Source: Aquabacterium sp. CECT 9606
GTDB taxonomy: Bacteria; Pseudomonadota; Gammaproteobacteria; Burkholderiales; Burkholderiaceae_C
NCBI RefSeq assembly: GCF_918741295.1
Contig: NZ_CAKKNB010000004.1
Span: forward strand, 731,830 to 795,829
Direction of reading: 5' to 3'
DNA: 64,000 bases
The stretch's first letter is position 1. Every line of letters starts with the position of its first letter. The notes beneath the pieces were generated by a model that searched no databases, was not told where the DNA came from, and saw nothing but the letters and a program-made list of their open reading frames with translations. The position numbers and the translations under genes are program-made. Of the stretch, positions 46,164 to 54,574 are shown in pieces.

Positions 46164-49100
46164 TTACTTGATGGGCTGCCCGAGCGATTTCAACAAATCG
46201 CGCACGTATTGCGCCCGGTCCTTGGGGTCGCTCAATGACTTTTCGACACGTAATTTGTCATTGCCCGCCAGCTTGATGTGGCGGTTTTTTTGCACCAGCT
46301 CAATGATGCGCATGGGCTCCACCGGTGCATTGGCGCGGAAGGTGATGTTGATGAGGCCAGGCGTGGCATCGACCTTCTGCACGCCATAGGGCTTGGCCTG
46401 CACGCGCAGGCGGTGCGTGTCGAACAGCGTTTGTGCTTGTGGTGGCAACTTGCCGAAACGGTCGATGATCTCTTCCATCATGGCCTCGATCTTGTCGATG
46501 GAATCGGCCGTGGCCACGCGCTTGTACAGGCTCAGGCGCACATGCACGTCGCCGCAATAGCTGTCGGGCAGCAGGGCGGGGGCATGCAGGTTGATGTCGG
46601 TGCCGCCGCCAAACAGGCCCAGGGGCGAGAGCAGGTCGGGCTCTTTGCCCGCCTTGAGTGAACGCACGGCTTCGCCCAGCATCTCGTTGTAGAGCTGGAA
46701 GCCCACTTCCATCATGTTGCCGCTCTGGTTGTCGCCCAGCACCTCGCCAGCGCCACGGATTTCCAGGTCGTGCATGGCCAGGTAGAAACCACTGCCCAGC
46801 TCTTCCATGCTCTGGATCGCGTCCAGGCGCTGCTGGGCCTGTTTGGTCAACCCTTCGATGTCGGGCACCAGCAGGTAGGCGTAGGCCTGGTGGTGCGAGC
46901 GGCCCACGCGGCCGCGTAACTGGTGCAACTGTGCCAGGCCGAATTTGTCGGCGCGGCTCATGATGATGGTGTTGGCGGTGGGCACGTCAATGCCGGTCTC
47001 GATGATGGTCGAGCACAGCAGCACGTTGTGGCGCTGGGCCACGAAGTCGCGCATCACGTGCTCCAGCTCACGCTCAGGCATCTGACCGTGGGCGATGGCG
47101 ATGCGGGCCTCGGGGATCAGCTCGCTGAGCTTGTCGCGGCGGTTCTCGATGGTGTCGACTTCGTTGTGAAGGAAATAGACCTGACCGCCGCGCTTGAGTT
47201 CACGCAGCACGGCCTCGCGGATCACGCCGCTGGACTCACTGCGCACGAAGGTTTTGATGGCCAGGCGGCGTTGAGGAGCGGTGGCGATGACGCTCAGGTC
47301 CCGCAGGCCTTCCATGGCCATGCCCAGCGTGCGCGGGATGGGCGTGGCGGTGAGGGTGAGCACGTCGATGTCGGCGCGCATGGCCTTGATGGCCTCCTTG
47401 TGGCGCACACCAAAACGGTGTTCCTCGTCGATCACCAGCAGGCCCAGGCGCTTGAACTTGACCGACTCGCTGAGCAATTTGTGCGTGCCGATGACGATGT
47501 CGATGGTGCCGTCTTCCAAGCCCTGCATCGCGGCCTTGATTTCCTTGGTGGAGCGGAAGCGCGACATCTCGGCCACGCGCACCGGCCACTGCGAGAAGCG
47601 GTCTGAGATGTTCTGGTAATGCTGCTCGGCCAGCAACGTGGTGGGTGCGAGGATGGCCACTTGCTTGCCACCCGTCACGGCCACGAAGGCCGCGCGCAAG
47701 GCCACTTCGGTCTTGCCGAAACCCACGTCGCCACAGACCAGGCGGTCCATGGGGCGGGGGCTGATCATGTCCTGGATGACGGCGTGGATGGCGGCGCGCT
47801 GGTCGGCGGTTTCCTCGAAGCCGAAGCTGGCTGCGAAGGCCTCGTAGTCCTGGGCGCTGAAGCGGAAAGCAAAGCCTTCGCGGGCGGCGCGGCGGGCGTA
47901 CAGGTTGAGCAGCTCGGCGGCGGTGTCGCGCACCTGTTCTGCGGCCTTTCGCTTGGCCTTTTCCCACTGGCCCGAGCCAAGGCGGTGCAGCGGGGCTTCG
48001 TCGGCACTGACGCCGGTGTAACGGCTGATCAACTGCAGCTGCGACACGGGCACATACAGCGTGGCCGCGTCGGCATAGACCAGGTGCAGGAACTCGGATG
48101 GGCCGGTGCCCAAGTCCAGGTTGATCAAGCCCTGGTAGCGCCCGATGCCGTGGTTGGCGTGCACGACCGGGTCGCCCACGTTCAACTCGGACAAGTCCTT
48201 GATCAGCGAGTCGACGTCGGTAGTCTGCTCTTGCTTGCGACGACGGCGCGTGGTGGGCGCGGCGTCGAACAACTCGGTCTCGGTGATGAACTGCAGGCCT
48301 TGGTTGTTGCCGCTCAGGTCTTGCCAGATGAAGCCGCCAGCAAAGGGCGCCACGGCCATGGCCATGCGGTGGTCGCTGGCCTCGAACGCCTTCAAGGAGT
48401 CCACGCTGGGCAGGTCGATCTGGTGGTCGCGCAGCAGCTCCAACAGGCTCTCTCGGCGGCCGTTGCTTTCAGCGATGACCAGCACGCGTTGCGTCGCGAT
48501 TTTCAGGTGGGCCTGCAGCTTGCGCAAAGGCTCTTGCGCATTGCGTTCTGCGGACAAGTCGGGCAGCGGACGGGCCCAATCCACCGGCTCGCTGCCGCGG
48601 ATGGACAGCTGCGCGTGTGCGCCAGCCAGGGTGAAGAAGTCTTCGGTCTTGAGGTAGAGCTCTTCGGGCGGCAGCAAGGGGCGCTCGGGGTCGTGCTGCA
48701 AAAAACGATGGCGCTCGCGGGTCTCCACCCAGAATTTGCGCAAGGTCTCGTCCAGCTCGCCATGCAACACCAGCACGGCCTTTTCACCTAAGTGCTCGAA
48801 GATGCTGGCGGTCTGGTCGAAGAACAGCGGCAGGTAGAACTCGATGCCGCCGGGCACCATGCCGTTGCCGATGTCCTTGTACAGGCGGGCTCGGGTGGGA
48901 TCGCCTTCGATCTTCTCGCGCCAGCGCTTGCGGAAGGCTGCGCGCGCGTCCTCGTCCATCGGGAACTCGCGGCCGGGCAGCAGGCGCACTTCAGGCACAG
49001 GATAAAGGCTGCGCTGGGTGTCGGGATCAAAGGTGCGGATCGAGTCGATCTCATCACCGAACAGGTCAACCCGGTAGGGCACCAGCGACCCCATGGGGAA

Positions 49101-49637
49101 GAGGTCGATCAAACCACCACGCACCGCGTATTCACCGGGCGAAACCACCTGGCTGACGTGGGTGTAGCCCGCCAGGGTCAGCTGCGACTTGAGCGCGGCC
49201 TCGTTGAGCTTTTGCTTTTGCTTGAAATGGAAGGTGTAGGCCGCCAGGAAGGAGGGCGGGGCCAGGCGCGTCAGGGCTGTGGTGGCGGGCAGCAGCACCA
49301 CGTCCACGCCCGTGTCGGCGGCCACACCTTGCTGCACGCGCCACAAGGTGGCCAGCCGCTCAGAGATCAAATCCTGGTGCGGCGAGAACGTGTCGTAGGG
49401 CAGCGTTTCCCAATCGGGAAAGATGGCGCAGCGCAAGTCGGGCGCAAAAAACGCCATCTCGTCCATCAGGCGCTGCGTGTCGGCCGGGTCGGCGGCGATC
49501 AGCGCGGTCACGTGGCCTTCGGTCTTGCGCGCTTGGGCAAACTGGGCGATCAAGAGCGCATCGGCAGAGCCCATGGGGCGGGGCACGGTGTAGCGTTTGC
49601 CAATGGCGATGGAAGGGAGCTTGAGCGAAGGCAACAT
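46164..49637 (-). CDS. mfd: Transcription-repair coupling factor
   Basis: ATG 49637 (MLPSLKLPSIAIGKRYTVP) gives 1157 residues, the normal Mfd length. UvrB-homology modules come first (FFAPDLRCAIFPDWETLPYD), then the RNA polymerase interaction domain (GDPVVHANHGIGRYQGL, about 490), and the RecG-like translocase with Walker A GDVGFGKTEVALRA and the DEEHRFG box. TRG-type and D7 regions follow (LHAPALLPDSYCGDVHVRLSLYKR). Mfd removes stalled RNA polymerase and recruits UvrA. It is divergent from ispD with a 93-bp gap. No anomaly is visible. Confidence 0.96.
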   Translation of the reverse strand: MLPSLKLPSIAIGKRYTVPRPMGSADALLIAQFAQARKTEGHVTALIAADPADTQRLMDEMAFFAPDLRCAIFPDWETLPYDTFSPHQDLISERLATLWRVQQGVAADTGVDVVLLPATTALTRLAPPSFLAAYTFHFKQKQKLNEAALKSQLTLAGYTHVSQVVSPGEYAVRGGLIDLFPMGSLVPYRVDLFGDEIDSIRTFDPDTQRSLYPVPEVRLLPGREFPMDEDARAAFRKRWREKIEGDPTRARLYKDIGNGMVPGGIEFYLPLFFDQTASIFEHLGEKAVLVLHGELDETLRKFWVETRERHRFLQHDPERPLLPPEELYLKTEDFFTLAGAHAQLSIRGSEPVDWARPLPDLSAERNAQEPLRKLQAHLKIATQRVLVIAESNGRRESLLELLRDHQIDLPSVDSLKAFEASDHRMAMAVAPFAGGFIWQDLSGNNQGLQFITETELFDAAPTTRRRRKQEQTTDVDSLIKDLSELNVGDPVVHANHGIGRYQGLINLDLGTGPSEFLHLVYADAATLYVPVSQLQLISRYTGVSADEAPLHRLGSGQWEKAKRKAAEQVRDTAAELLNLYARRAAREGFAFRFSAQDYEAFAASFGFEETADQRAAIHAVIQDMISPRPMDRLVCGDVGFGKTEVALRAAFVAVTGGKQVAILAPTTLLAEQHYQNISDRFSQWPVRVAEMSRFRSTKEIKAAMQGLEDGTIDIVIGTHKLLSESVKFKRLGLLVIDEEHRFGVRHKEAIKAMRADIDVLTLTATPIPRTLGMAMEGLRDLSVIATAPQRRLAIKTFVRSESSGVIREAVLRELKRGGQVYFLHNEVDTIENRRDKLSELIPEARIAIAHGQMPERELEHVMRDFVAQRHNVLLCSTIIETGIDVPTANTIIMSRADKFGLAQLHQLRGRVGRSHHQAYAYLLVPDIEGLTKQAQQRLDAIQSMEELGSGFYLAMHDLEIRGAGEVLGDNQSGNMMEVGFQLYNEMLGEAVRSLKAGKEPDLLSPLGLFGGGTDINLHAPALLPDSYCGDVHVRLSLYKRVATADSIDKIEAMMEEIIDRFGKLPPQAQTLFDTHRLRVQAKPYGVQKVDATPGLINITFRANAPVEPMRIIELVQKNRHIKLAGNDKLRVEKSLSDPKDRAQYVRDLLKSLGQPIK

Positions 49638-49730
49638 GGGCAGCGCGAGAATGGCAAAGCGCCCGGCGGCGGGCTGCGGCCGGGCGTTGATCTGAAAGAA
49701 GCTTGATTGTAGGTGGGCGACAATCCCCGC

Positions 49731-50501
49731 ATGCCCAGCTCCACGCCTTTGACCTTTTCTGCCCACGATTTTCAGCCGCGCTGTTTTGCGCTGGTGCCCT
49801 GCGCGGGCGTGGGGGAACGGGCAGGGGTGGGTGGTCCCAAGCAATACCACCCCGTGGCAGGGCAGCCCGTGGTGGCGCACACCTTGGCGGCCCTGGCCGC
49901 GGTGCCGCGTTTGCAGGCAATTTTGGTCGTGCTGTCGCCAGACGATGCCGCGTTCGAACAGCACGTGCCGGGGTTTGAAGGCGACCGTGCCTGGGTGTCT
50001 CGTGTGGGTGGTGCCTCACGCGCAGAAAGCGTGGCCAATGGCTTGGACGAGCTTTTGGCCCGTGGTGCCCAGCCCCACGACTGGGTGCTGGTGCACGACG
50101 CGGCCCGTTGTCTGGTCCAGCCTGAATGGGTCAACCGTTTGATCGACGAGTGCCAGGACGATGAGGTGGGCGGCTTGCTGGCCCTGCCGGTGGCCGACAC
50201 CTTGAAGGCCTCGTTGCCGGGGCTGGGGGGCGAGTCGCGCGTTCAGGGCACAGTGGACCGCGCGGCCAAGTGGGCGGCGCAAACACCGCAGATGTTCCGC
50301 TTGGGCCTGCTGCGGCCCGCCCTGCTTGCCGTCTTGGGTGAGCCTCAGGCCGCGGCTGGCATCACGGATGAAGCCAGCGCGATCGAGGCTTTGGGCCACT
50401 CGCCGCGTCTGGTCCTGGGCGCTTTTGAAAACCTCAAGCTCACTTGGCCGGGCGATTTCTCGCTGGCCGAACGGCTGTTGGCGACACGGCCGGTGCGGTG
50501 A
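49731..50501 (+). CDS. ispD: 2-C-methyl-D-erythritol 4-phosphate cytidylyltransferase
   Basis: ATG 49731 gives 256 residues (ATG 49713 is also in frame). The substrate loop is LVPCAGVGERAGVGGPKQYHPVAGQPVVAHTLAAL, with the PKQY Lys that binds CTP. VLVHDAARCLVQPEWV and AAQTPQMFRLGLLRPAL are the other family blocks. It forms CDP-ME in the MEP isoprenoid pathway. Its last 62 bp overlap the opposite-strand zeta-toxin gene. ispF, commonly next to it, lies 3.6 kb away here. Confidence 0.95.
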   Translation: MPSSTPLTFSAHDFQPRCFALVPCAGVGERAGVGGPKQYHPVAGQPVVAHTLAALAAVPRLQAILVVLSPDDAAFEQHVPGFEGDRAWVSRVGGASRAESVANGLDELLARGAQPHDWVLVHDAARCLVQPEWVNRLIDECQDDEVGGLLALPVADTLKASLPGLGGESRVQGTVDRAAKWAAQTPQMFRLGLLRPALLAVLGEPQAAAGITDEASAIEALGHSPRLVLGAFENLKLTWPGDFSLAERLLATRPVR

Positions 50502-51189
50502 CCGAAGGATTGGCCACTTCCTTGAAGGCCGCGGCCAAAATGGGCTTGGCCCAGTCAGGGGTGTCGGCCAAAGCGGCGGCCTGCGCAGGGGCCACTACCC
50601 GAGCAGGCGTCTGCGCTCCTTGGTGCTGGGCCCCTTGCCAATGCAGCACCAACCTGGGTTGCGGCGCAAGCCCGGCCTGAGGGTCGGCCTCGACCGTGTT
50701 GTCGTACACCCGCAATTCGGTCAGGTGGGGCAACAACTGAATCAGCTGAAGGCGGCTTTGGTCAAAACGCCGGCGAATATCCACTTCGGGGATGTCGTGC
50801 CCGCCCTTGGCCACGCGTGCCTTGACCCGTGCAATGTGGTGGTCGGCGCTGAGCAGGCCCACGTACCAGAGGCGCACCTCGAAGCCCTGTAAAGCGGCTT
50901 GCTCCAGCAAACGGGTGAAGCTGCGCCCGCCCAGCGTGGTCTCGAAGTTGTAGTCCAGCTTTTGCGCGATGGCTTGCTGCAACAGGCGCTTGCCCTCGTG
51001 CCAGGCGGCGCTGTTGGCTTGCGTGGCGCTCAGGTGCGGCTGTGCGCGGCGAATGGCTGCAGCCGCTTCGTCGGGGTTGAAATAGTGGCCCCCACGGCGG
51101 CGAATGTTGGCGCCACCAATGCTGCTCTTGCCGGCACCATTGGTGCCCGCCAGAACGAAAATGCGGGGGACGTGGGCAGTTGATGCCAC
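50440..51189 (-). CDS. Zeta-toxin-like P-loop kinase
   Basis: The 249-residue product has Walker A GTNGAGKSS (residues 15-23), YNFETTLGG with an acidic residue after the helix, and the RARVAKGGHDIPEVDIRRRFDQS block typical of zeta-like UDP-sugar kinases (zeta toxins phosphorylate UDP-N-acetylglucosamine). The C-terminal 60 residues are Ala/Pro-rich (AAFKEVANPSVTAPAVSPTAV) and likely disordered. It follows a Phd antitoxin gene rather than an epsilon-type one. The end overlaps ispD by 62 bp. Toxicity is inferred from the family. Confidence 0.87.
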   Translation of the reverse strand: MASTAHVPRIFVLAGTNGAGKSSIGGANIRRRGGHYFNPDEAAAAIRRAQPHLSATQANSAAWHEGKRLLQQAIAQKLDYNFETTLGGRSFTRLLEQAALQGFEVRLWYVGLLSADHHIARVKARVAKGGHDIPEVDIRRRFDQSRLQLIQLLPHLTELRVYDNTVEADPQAGLAPQPRLVLHWQGAQHQGAQTPARVVAPAQAAALADTPDWAKPILAAAFKEVANPSVTAPAVSPTAVRPARNRPAK

Positions 51190-51256
51190 GGCAGGATCTC
51201 TCTGATTTTTTTATAAGGCAGCGGCACGGTGTGTTCCGTGTGCTGGAGTGGACGCA

Positions 51257-51610
51257 TCAAGGGCGTGTCGATGTGGCGTATGCCACCGCAGCCTGGCCCA
51301 GTTCATCAGGGGGGGCGTCAAAGGCATCCATCAAGGCATCTCGCGAAGCCAGGGTCTGCATGCGCTGCAAAAGGTGATCGAATTCTTGCGTCAGGCTGTC
51401 CAGCGGTTGGTGCTGGCCATCCAGCAAGGCCTGGTAGGCGTCCATGGACAGCACGATGGCGGTGGGCCGGTCACGCTTGGTGATGGCCACCATGCCTTGG
51501 CTGAAAGCCGTGTCAAGCACCAGCCCGAAGCTGTTTTTAGCCTCGGTGGCTGAAAACTCAGGGACTTCCACCTGTTCACCACGGTGGTTGCGCAAGGTCA
51601 GTGCGGTCAT
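51257..51610 (-). CDS. Phd/YefM-family antitoxin
   Basis: ATG 51610 (MTALTLRNHRGEQVEVPEFSATEAKNSFGLVLDTAF) gives 117 residues. ATEAKNSFGLVLDTAFSQGMVAITKRDRPTAIVLSMDAYQALL is the Phd DNA-binding fold. The remaining 50 residues (LDSLTQEFDHLLQRMQTLASRDALMDAFDAPPDELG) are acidic, as needed for toxin neutralisation. It stands 67 bp upstream of the zeta-like toxin on the same strand, so the two are taken as a pair. A dyad at 51638-51655 is a candidate operator. Confidence 0.88.
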   Translation of the reverse strand: MTALTLRNHRGEQVEVPEFSATEAKNSFGLVLDTAFSQGMVAITKRDRPTAIVLSMDAYQALLDGQHQPLDSLTQEFDHLLQRMQTLASRDALMDAFDAPPDELGQAAVAYATSTRP

Positions 51611-51637
51611 GTTGGACGCCCTCAATGGTCGCTGTCT

Positions 51638-51655
51638 GATCGTATTTCCACGATC
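51638..51655 (-). promoter_or_regulatory. Candidate Phd operator
   Basis: GATCGT (51638-51643) and ACGATC (51650-51655) are perfect mirror arms with a 6-bp spacer, 28 bp upstream of the Phd start. Confidence 0.5.
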
Positions 51656-51667
51656 GGTTTGGCTATT

Positions 51668-52486
51668 TTAGCCATTTCGTCCAAAATGTCCAGTCCTGAA
51701 GGCCAAGATGGCCAATCCTGCCATGGCATACAGGGCCAAGGTGGAAGGCTCTGGCACGCTTGATGCCCAAATCGCCTTCTGGCCCGAACTGGCCATCGTG
51801 GCATTGATCCAGCTCTTGTAATTGGCCACCTGCACAAAAGCCGATCCTTCTGAATTGCCGGTGTCGCCAGTCAGGGCGGCCGAGGCAATGCCCAGGAGCA
51901 AAGAGCCGGCGCTGTCGCTCACCACGCCTTTGAATAGGGCGCTGCCGCTGTCCCCGCCTTGCAAATACGCTTGTCCATCCGTGATGAGCCAGTTCACGGT
52001 GGACGTCACGTTATTCTGGGTATTCGTGATGATCGCACCCGAGGCCAGTGTGGTGGCAAAGCCATTGGGGGTCTGGTTCTGTGCGGTGGCCATCGTCAAG
52101 GTGCCCAGCGATGCCACTTGGTTGTTCTTGATCACCTGATCATTGAGGATGGGCGTGGCCGTGTCCAATGCAGTGGTCAAGTGCACCAGGGCAATGTCGT
52201 TGTTGGGGAAAGCCGCGCTAGAGAAGGTGTAGACCGCATCGATCAATGAGGCGCCGCTCAGCGAGTCAAAACTGCTGCTCCCCACCGTCAGGCCATTGGC
52301 CACGTGGGCAGCCGTCAAGACCCAGTTGTCGGCGATGAGCACGCCCGAAGCGCCGCCTAACTCGCCCACCGCGGTGAAACTGGTGGTGCTGGTGCCATTG
52401 ACGATGGCGTGGGCCGGTGATGCACACCAGAGCGCCGAGGCAAAAACACAGGACAACAGGCGAAGGGAAGGCTGGCGGTACTTCAT
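51668..52486 (-). CDS. Trypsin-like serine protease with PEP-CTERM tail
   Basis: ATG 52486 gives 272 residues with a signal peptide ending SPAHA and an S1-like mature start IVNGTSTTSFTAVGELGG. The triad is visible: LTAAHV (His), NNDIALVHL (Asp) and LQGGDSGSALF (Ser). The tail VPEPSTLALYAMAGLAILAF and then basic residues is a PEP-CTERM-type anchor with a weak Arg cluster. It would be exported and then sorted by an exosortase. It is unusual as a protease carrying this tail. It starts 111 bp downstream of the amtB stop on the same strand. Confidence 0.85.
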   Translation of the reverse strand: MKYRQPSLRLLSCVFASALWCASPAHAIVNGTSTTSFTAVGELGGASGVLIADNWVLTAAHVANGLTVGSSSFDSLSGASLIDAVYTFSSAAFPNNDIALVHLTTALDTATPILNDQVIKNNQVASLGTLTMATAQNQTPNGFATTLASGAIITNTQNNVTSTVNWLITDGQAYLQGGDSGSALFKGVVSDSAGSLLLGIASAALTGDTGNSEGSAFVQVANYKSWINATMASSGQKAIWASSVPEPSTLALYAMAGLAILAFRTGHFGRNG

Positions 52487-52597
52487 TTGTTGGATTTCTT
52501 GGAGGCGGTGGTGAGCATTTTCTTCAAGCCCGGGTTGGGCTTGAAGCACGTTATCCCCAAGCCCGCGCCACCTTTACCCTTCTTCATGAATGCGGCA

Positions 52598-53800
52598 TCA
52601 CCAAGATACCTCTTGCTCGGGGGTGGCCTTGATGCGGTGGATGGACAAGTCGGCGCCCTCAAATTCTTCTTCCTGAGACAGCCGCAAGCCCAACACTTTG
52701 TTCAGCACGCCATACACCACCAGGCTGGACACCAGGGCAAAACCCACGACCAGCACCGTGCCCAGCACTTGCGCGCCCAGGTGAACGCCGCCAATCCCGC
52801 CCAGGGCCTTTTGCCCGAAGATGCCCGCCGCAATACCGCCCCAGGCGCCGCACAGCCCATGCAGCGGCCAAACGCCCAACACATCGTCGATCTTCCACTT
52901 GTTCTGCGTCAAGGTGAACATGAACACGAAGATGGCGCCGGCGATCGCACCCACGGCCAAGGCGCCCGCAGGGTGCATGACGTCCGACCCAGCGCAAACG
53001 GCGACCAGCCCAGCCAATGGACCGTTGTACACAAAGCCGGGGTCGTTCTTGCCCAGCAAAGCCGCCACCAATGTGCCGCCCACCAAGGCCATCAGTGAGT
53101 TCACGGCCACCAGGCCCGAGATCTTGTCGATGGTCTGCGCGCTCATCACATTGAAGCCAAACCAGCCCACCGCCAGGATCCACGAGCCCAAGGCCAGGAA
53201 AGGGATGCTGGAAGGCGGGTGGGCCGACATGCCGCCATCCTTGCGGTAGCGGTTGCGCCGGGCGCCCAGGATCAGCACGGCGGGCAGGGCGATCCAGCCC
53301 CCGAAGGCATGGACCACCACCGAGCCGGCAAAGTCATGCATGGGCCCGCCCGTGATGCTTTCAAGCCAGGTTTGAAAGCCGAACTTGTTGGCCCAGACCG
53401 CGCCTTCGCACAAAGGGTAGAGCAGCCCGACGATCACTGCTGTGGCCAGCATCTGCGGGTGAAATTTGGCCCGCTCGGCAATCCCGCCAGAGATGATGGC
53501 CGGGATGGCGGCGGCAAAGGTCAGCAAGAAGAAAAACTTGACCAGCTCGTAGCCGTTCTTTTGCGCCAGCACCTCGGCACCGCTGAAAAAGTCAACGCCA
53601 TAGGCCACGGTGTAGCCCACAAAAAAGTACGCGATGGTGGACACGCAAAAATCCACCAGGATCTTGACCAGTGCATTGACCTGGTTTTTGCCGCGCACCG
53701 TGCCCAGCTCCAGAAATGCAAACCCGGCGTGCATGGCCAAAACCATGACGGCGCCCAACAGGATGAACAGCGCATCCGTGCCTTGTTTCAATGACTCCAT
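52598..53800 (-). CDS. amtB: Ammonium transporter
   Basis: ATG 53800 gives 400 residues with 11 membrane segments. Conserved are DALFILLGAVMVLAMHAGFAFLELGTVRGKN, ISGGIAERAKF, DFAGSVVVHAFGGWIAL (the His of the channel pair) and PLHGLCGAWGGIAAGIFG with the second His. No signal peptide is predicted. AmtB/Rh channels take up ammonium. The usual partner glnK is not adjacent. A hairpin with a T-run lies in its leader (53833-53864). Confidence 0.94.
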   Translation of the reverse strand: MESLKQGTDALFILLGAVMVLAMHAGFAFLELGTVRGKNQVNALVKILVDFCVSTIAYFFVGYTVAYGVDFFSGAEVLAQKNGYELVKFFFLLTFAAAIPAIISGGIAERAKFHPQMLATAVIVGLLYPLCEGAVWANKFGFQTWLESITGGPMHDFAGSVVVHAFGGWIALPAVLILGARRNRYRKDGGMSAHPPSSIPFLALGSWILAVGWFGFNVMSAQTIDKISGLVAVNSLMALVGGTLVAALLGKNDPGFVYNGPLAGLVAVCAGSDVMHPAGALAVGAIAGAIFVFMFTLTQNKWKIDDVLGVWPLHGLCGAWGGIAAGIFGQKALGGIGGVHLGAQVLGTVLVVGFALVSSLVVYGVLNKVLGLRLSQEEEFEGADLSIHRIKATPEQEVSW

Positions 53801-53832
53801 GAAATGCCTGAATGTCGAAGTGAATGGAAGAA

Positions 53833-53864
53833 AGAAAACCGCACCGACTTGGGGTCGAGTGCGG
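53833..53864 (-). terminator. Hairpin with U-run in the amtB leader
   Basis: Read on the minus strand, CCGCAC and CGAC pair with GTCG and GTGCGG (one bulged base), closing a short loop, then TTTTCTTT follows. It lies about 35 nt upstream of the amtB start and looks like an attenuator or leader terminator. Confidence 0.4.
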
Positions 53865-54085
53865 CACAAAAATCAAGTTATGCACCAATAAAAGCAAAAA
53901 ATGGGCCAGTTTGGTGAGTGCGTGTTCTGTTGTTGTGCGCGAAATTTGCCCAAATTTGGGGCGCTGAAGGGCGGCGTCAATCAAGTCACCTGCTTGTTAG
54001 AACCATTTTGGTGCGTTTGAGCGCGCGCCTTGTTGGCCCCAAAATGGAGGCCGCTGGACGCACCATGCTTGTCGAGAGGACTGAA

Positions 54086-54568
54086 ATGACGATTCGAGTT
54101 GGAGAAGGTTGGGACACACACGCCCTGGTGACGGGGCGTCCCTTGATCCTGGGTGGCGTCACCATCGAGCACACGCACGGCCTGCTGGGCCATTCAGACG
54201 CGGATGCGCTGCTGCATGCCATCACCGACGCCCTGCTGGGTGCGGCCGGTCTGGGCGACATCGGCCGCCACTTTCCCGACACCGATCCTGCCTTCAAAGG
54301 CGCTGATTCAGTGGCCTTGCTGGCAGAGGTGGTCAGGCGTGTGGGTCAAGCTGGCTGGGCTGTGGGCAATGTGGACAGCACCATCGTGGCCCAGGCACCC
54401 AAAATGTCGCCTCACGTCCCGGCCATGCGCGAGCGGATTGCCGCCGCCTTGGGCGTGGGCATCGATGCCGTCAACGTCAAAGCCAAAACCGCTGAAAAGA
54501 TGGGGCCGGTGGGCGAGGGCCGGGCCATTGAGGCCCGTGCCGTCTGCCTGCTTTTTAAGAAGGCCTGA
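54086..54568 (+). CDS. ispF: 2-C-methyl-D-erythritol 2,4-cyclodiphosphate synthase
   Basis: ATG 54086, with GAGAGGA 5-6 nt upstream, gives 160 residues. The zinc site is GWDTHAL (Asp10, His12) and [36 protein letters not shown] carries the third His. [19 protein letters not shown] and [21 protein letters not shown] are family blocks. It makes MEcPP in the MEP pathway. Separation from ispD by four opposite-strand genes is unusual. Confidence 0.95.
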   Translation: MTIRVGEGWDTHALVTGRPLILGGVTIEHTHGLLGHSDADALLHAITDALLGAAGLGDIGRHFPDTDPAFKGADSVALLAEVVRRVGQAGWAVGNVDSTIVAQAPKMSPHVPAMRERIAAALGVGIDAVNVKAKTAEKMGPVGEGRAIEARAVCLLFKKA

Positions 54569-54574
54569 ATCAAA

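Noticed and set aside
53871-53900. TGCACCA half-site upstream of amtB as an NtrC site, and a sigma-54 promoter
   Set aside because: Only one half-site is present and no TGGCAC-N5-TTGC element was found.
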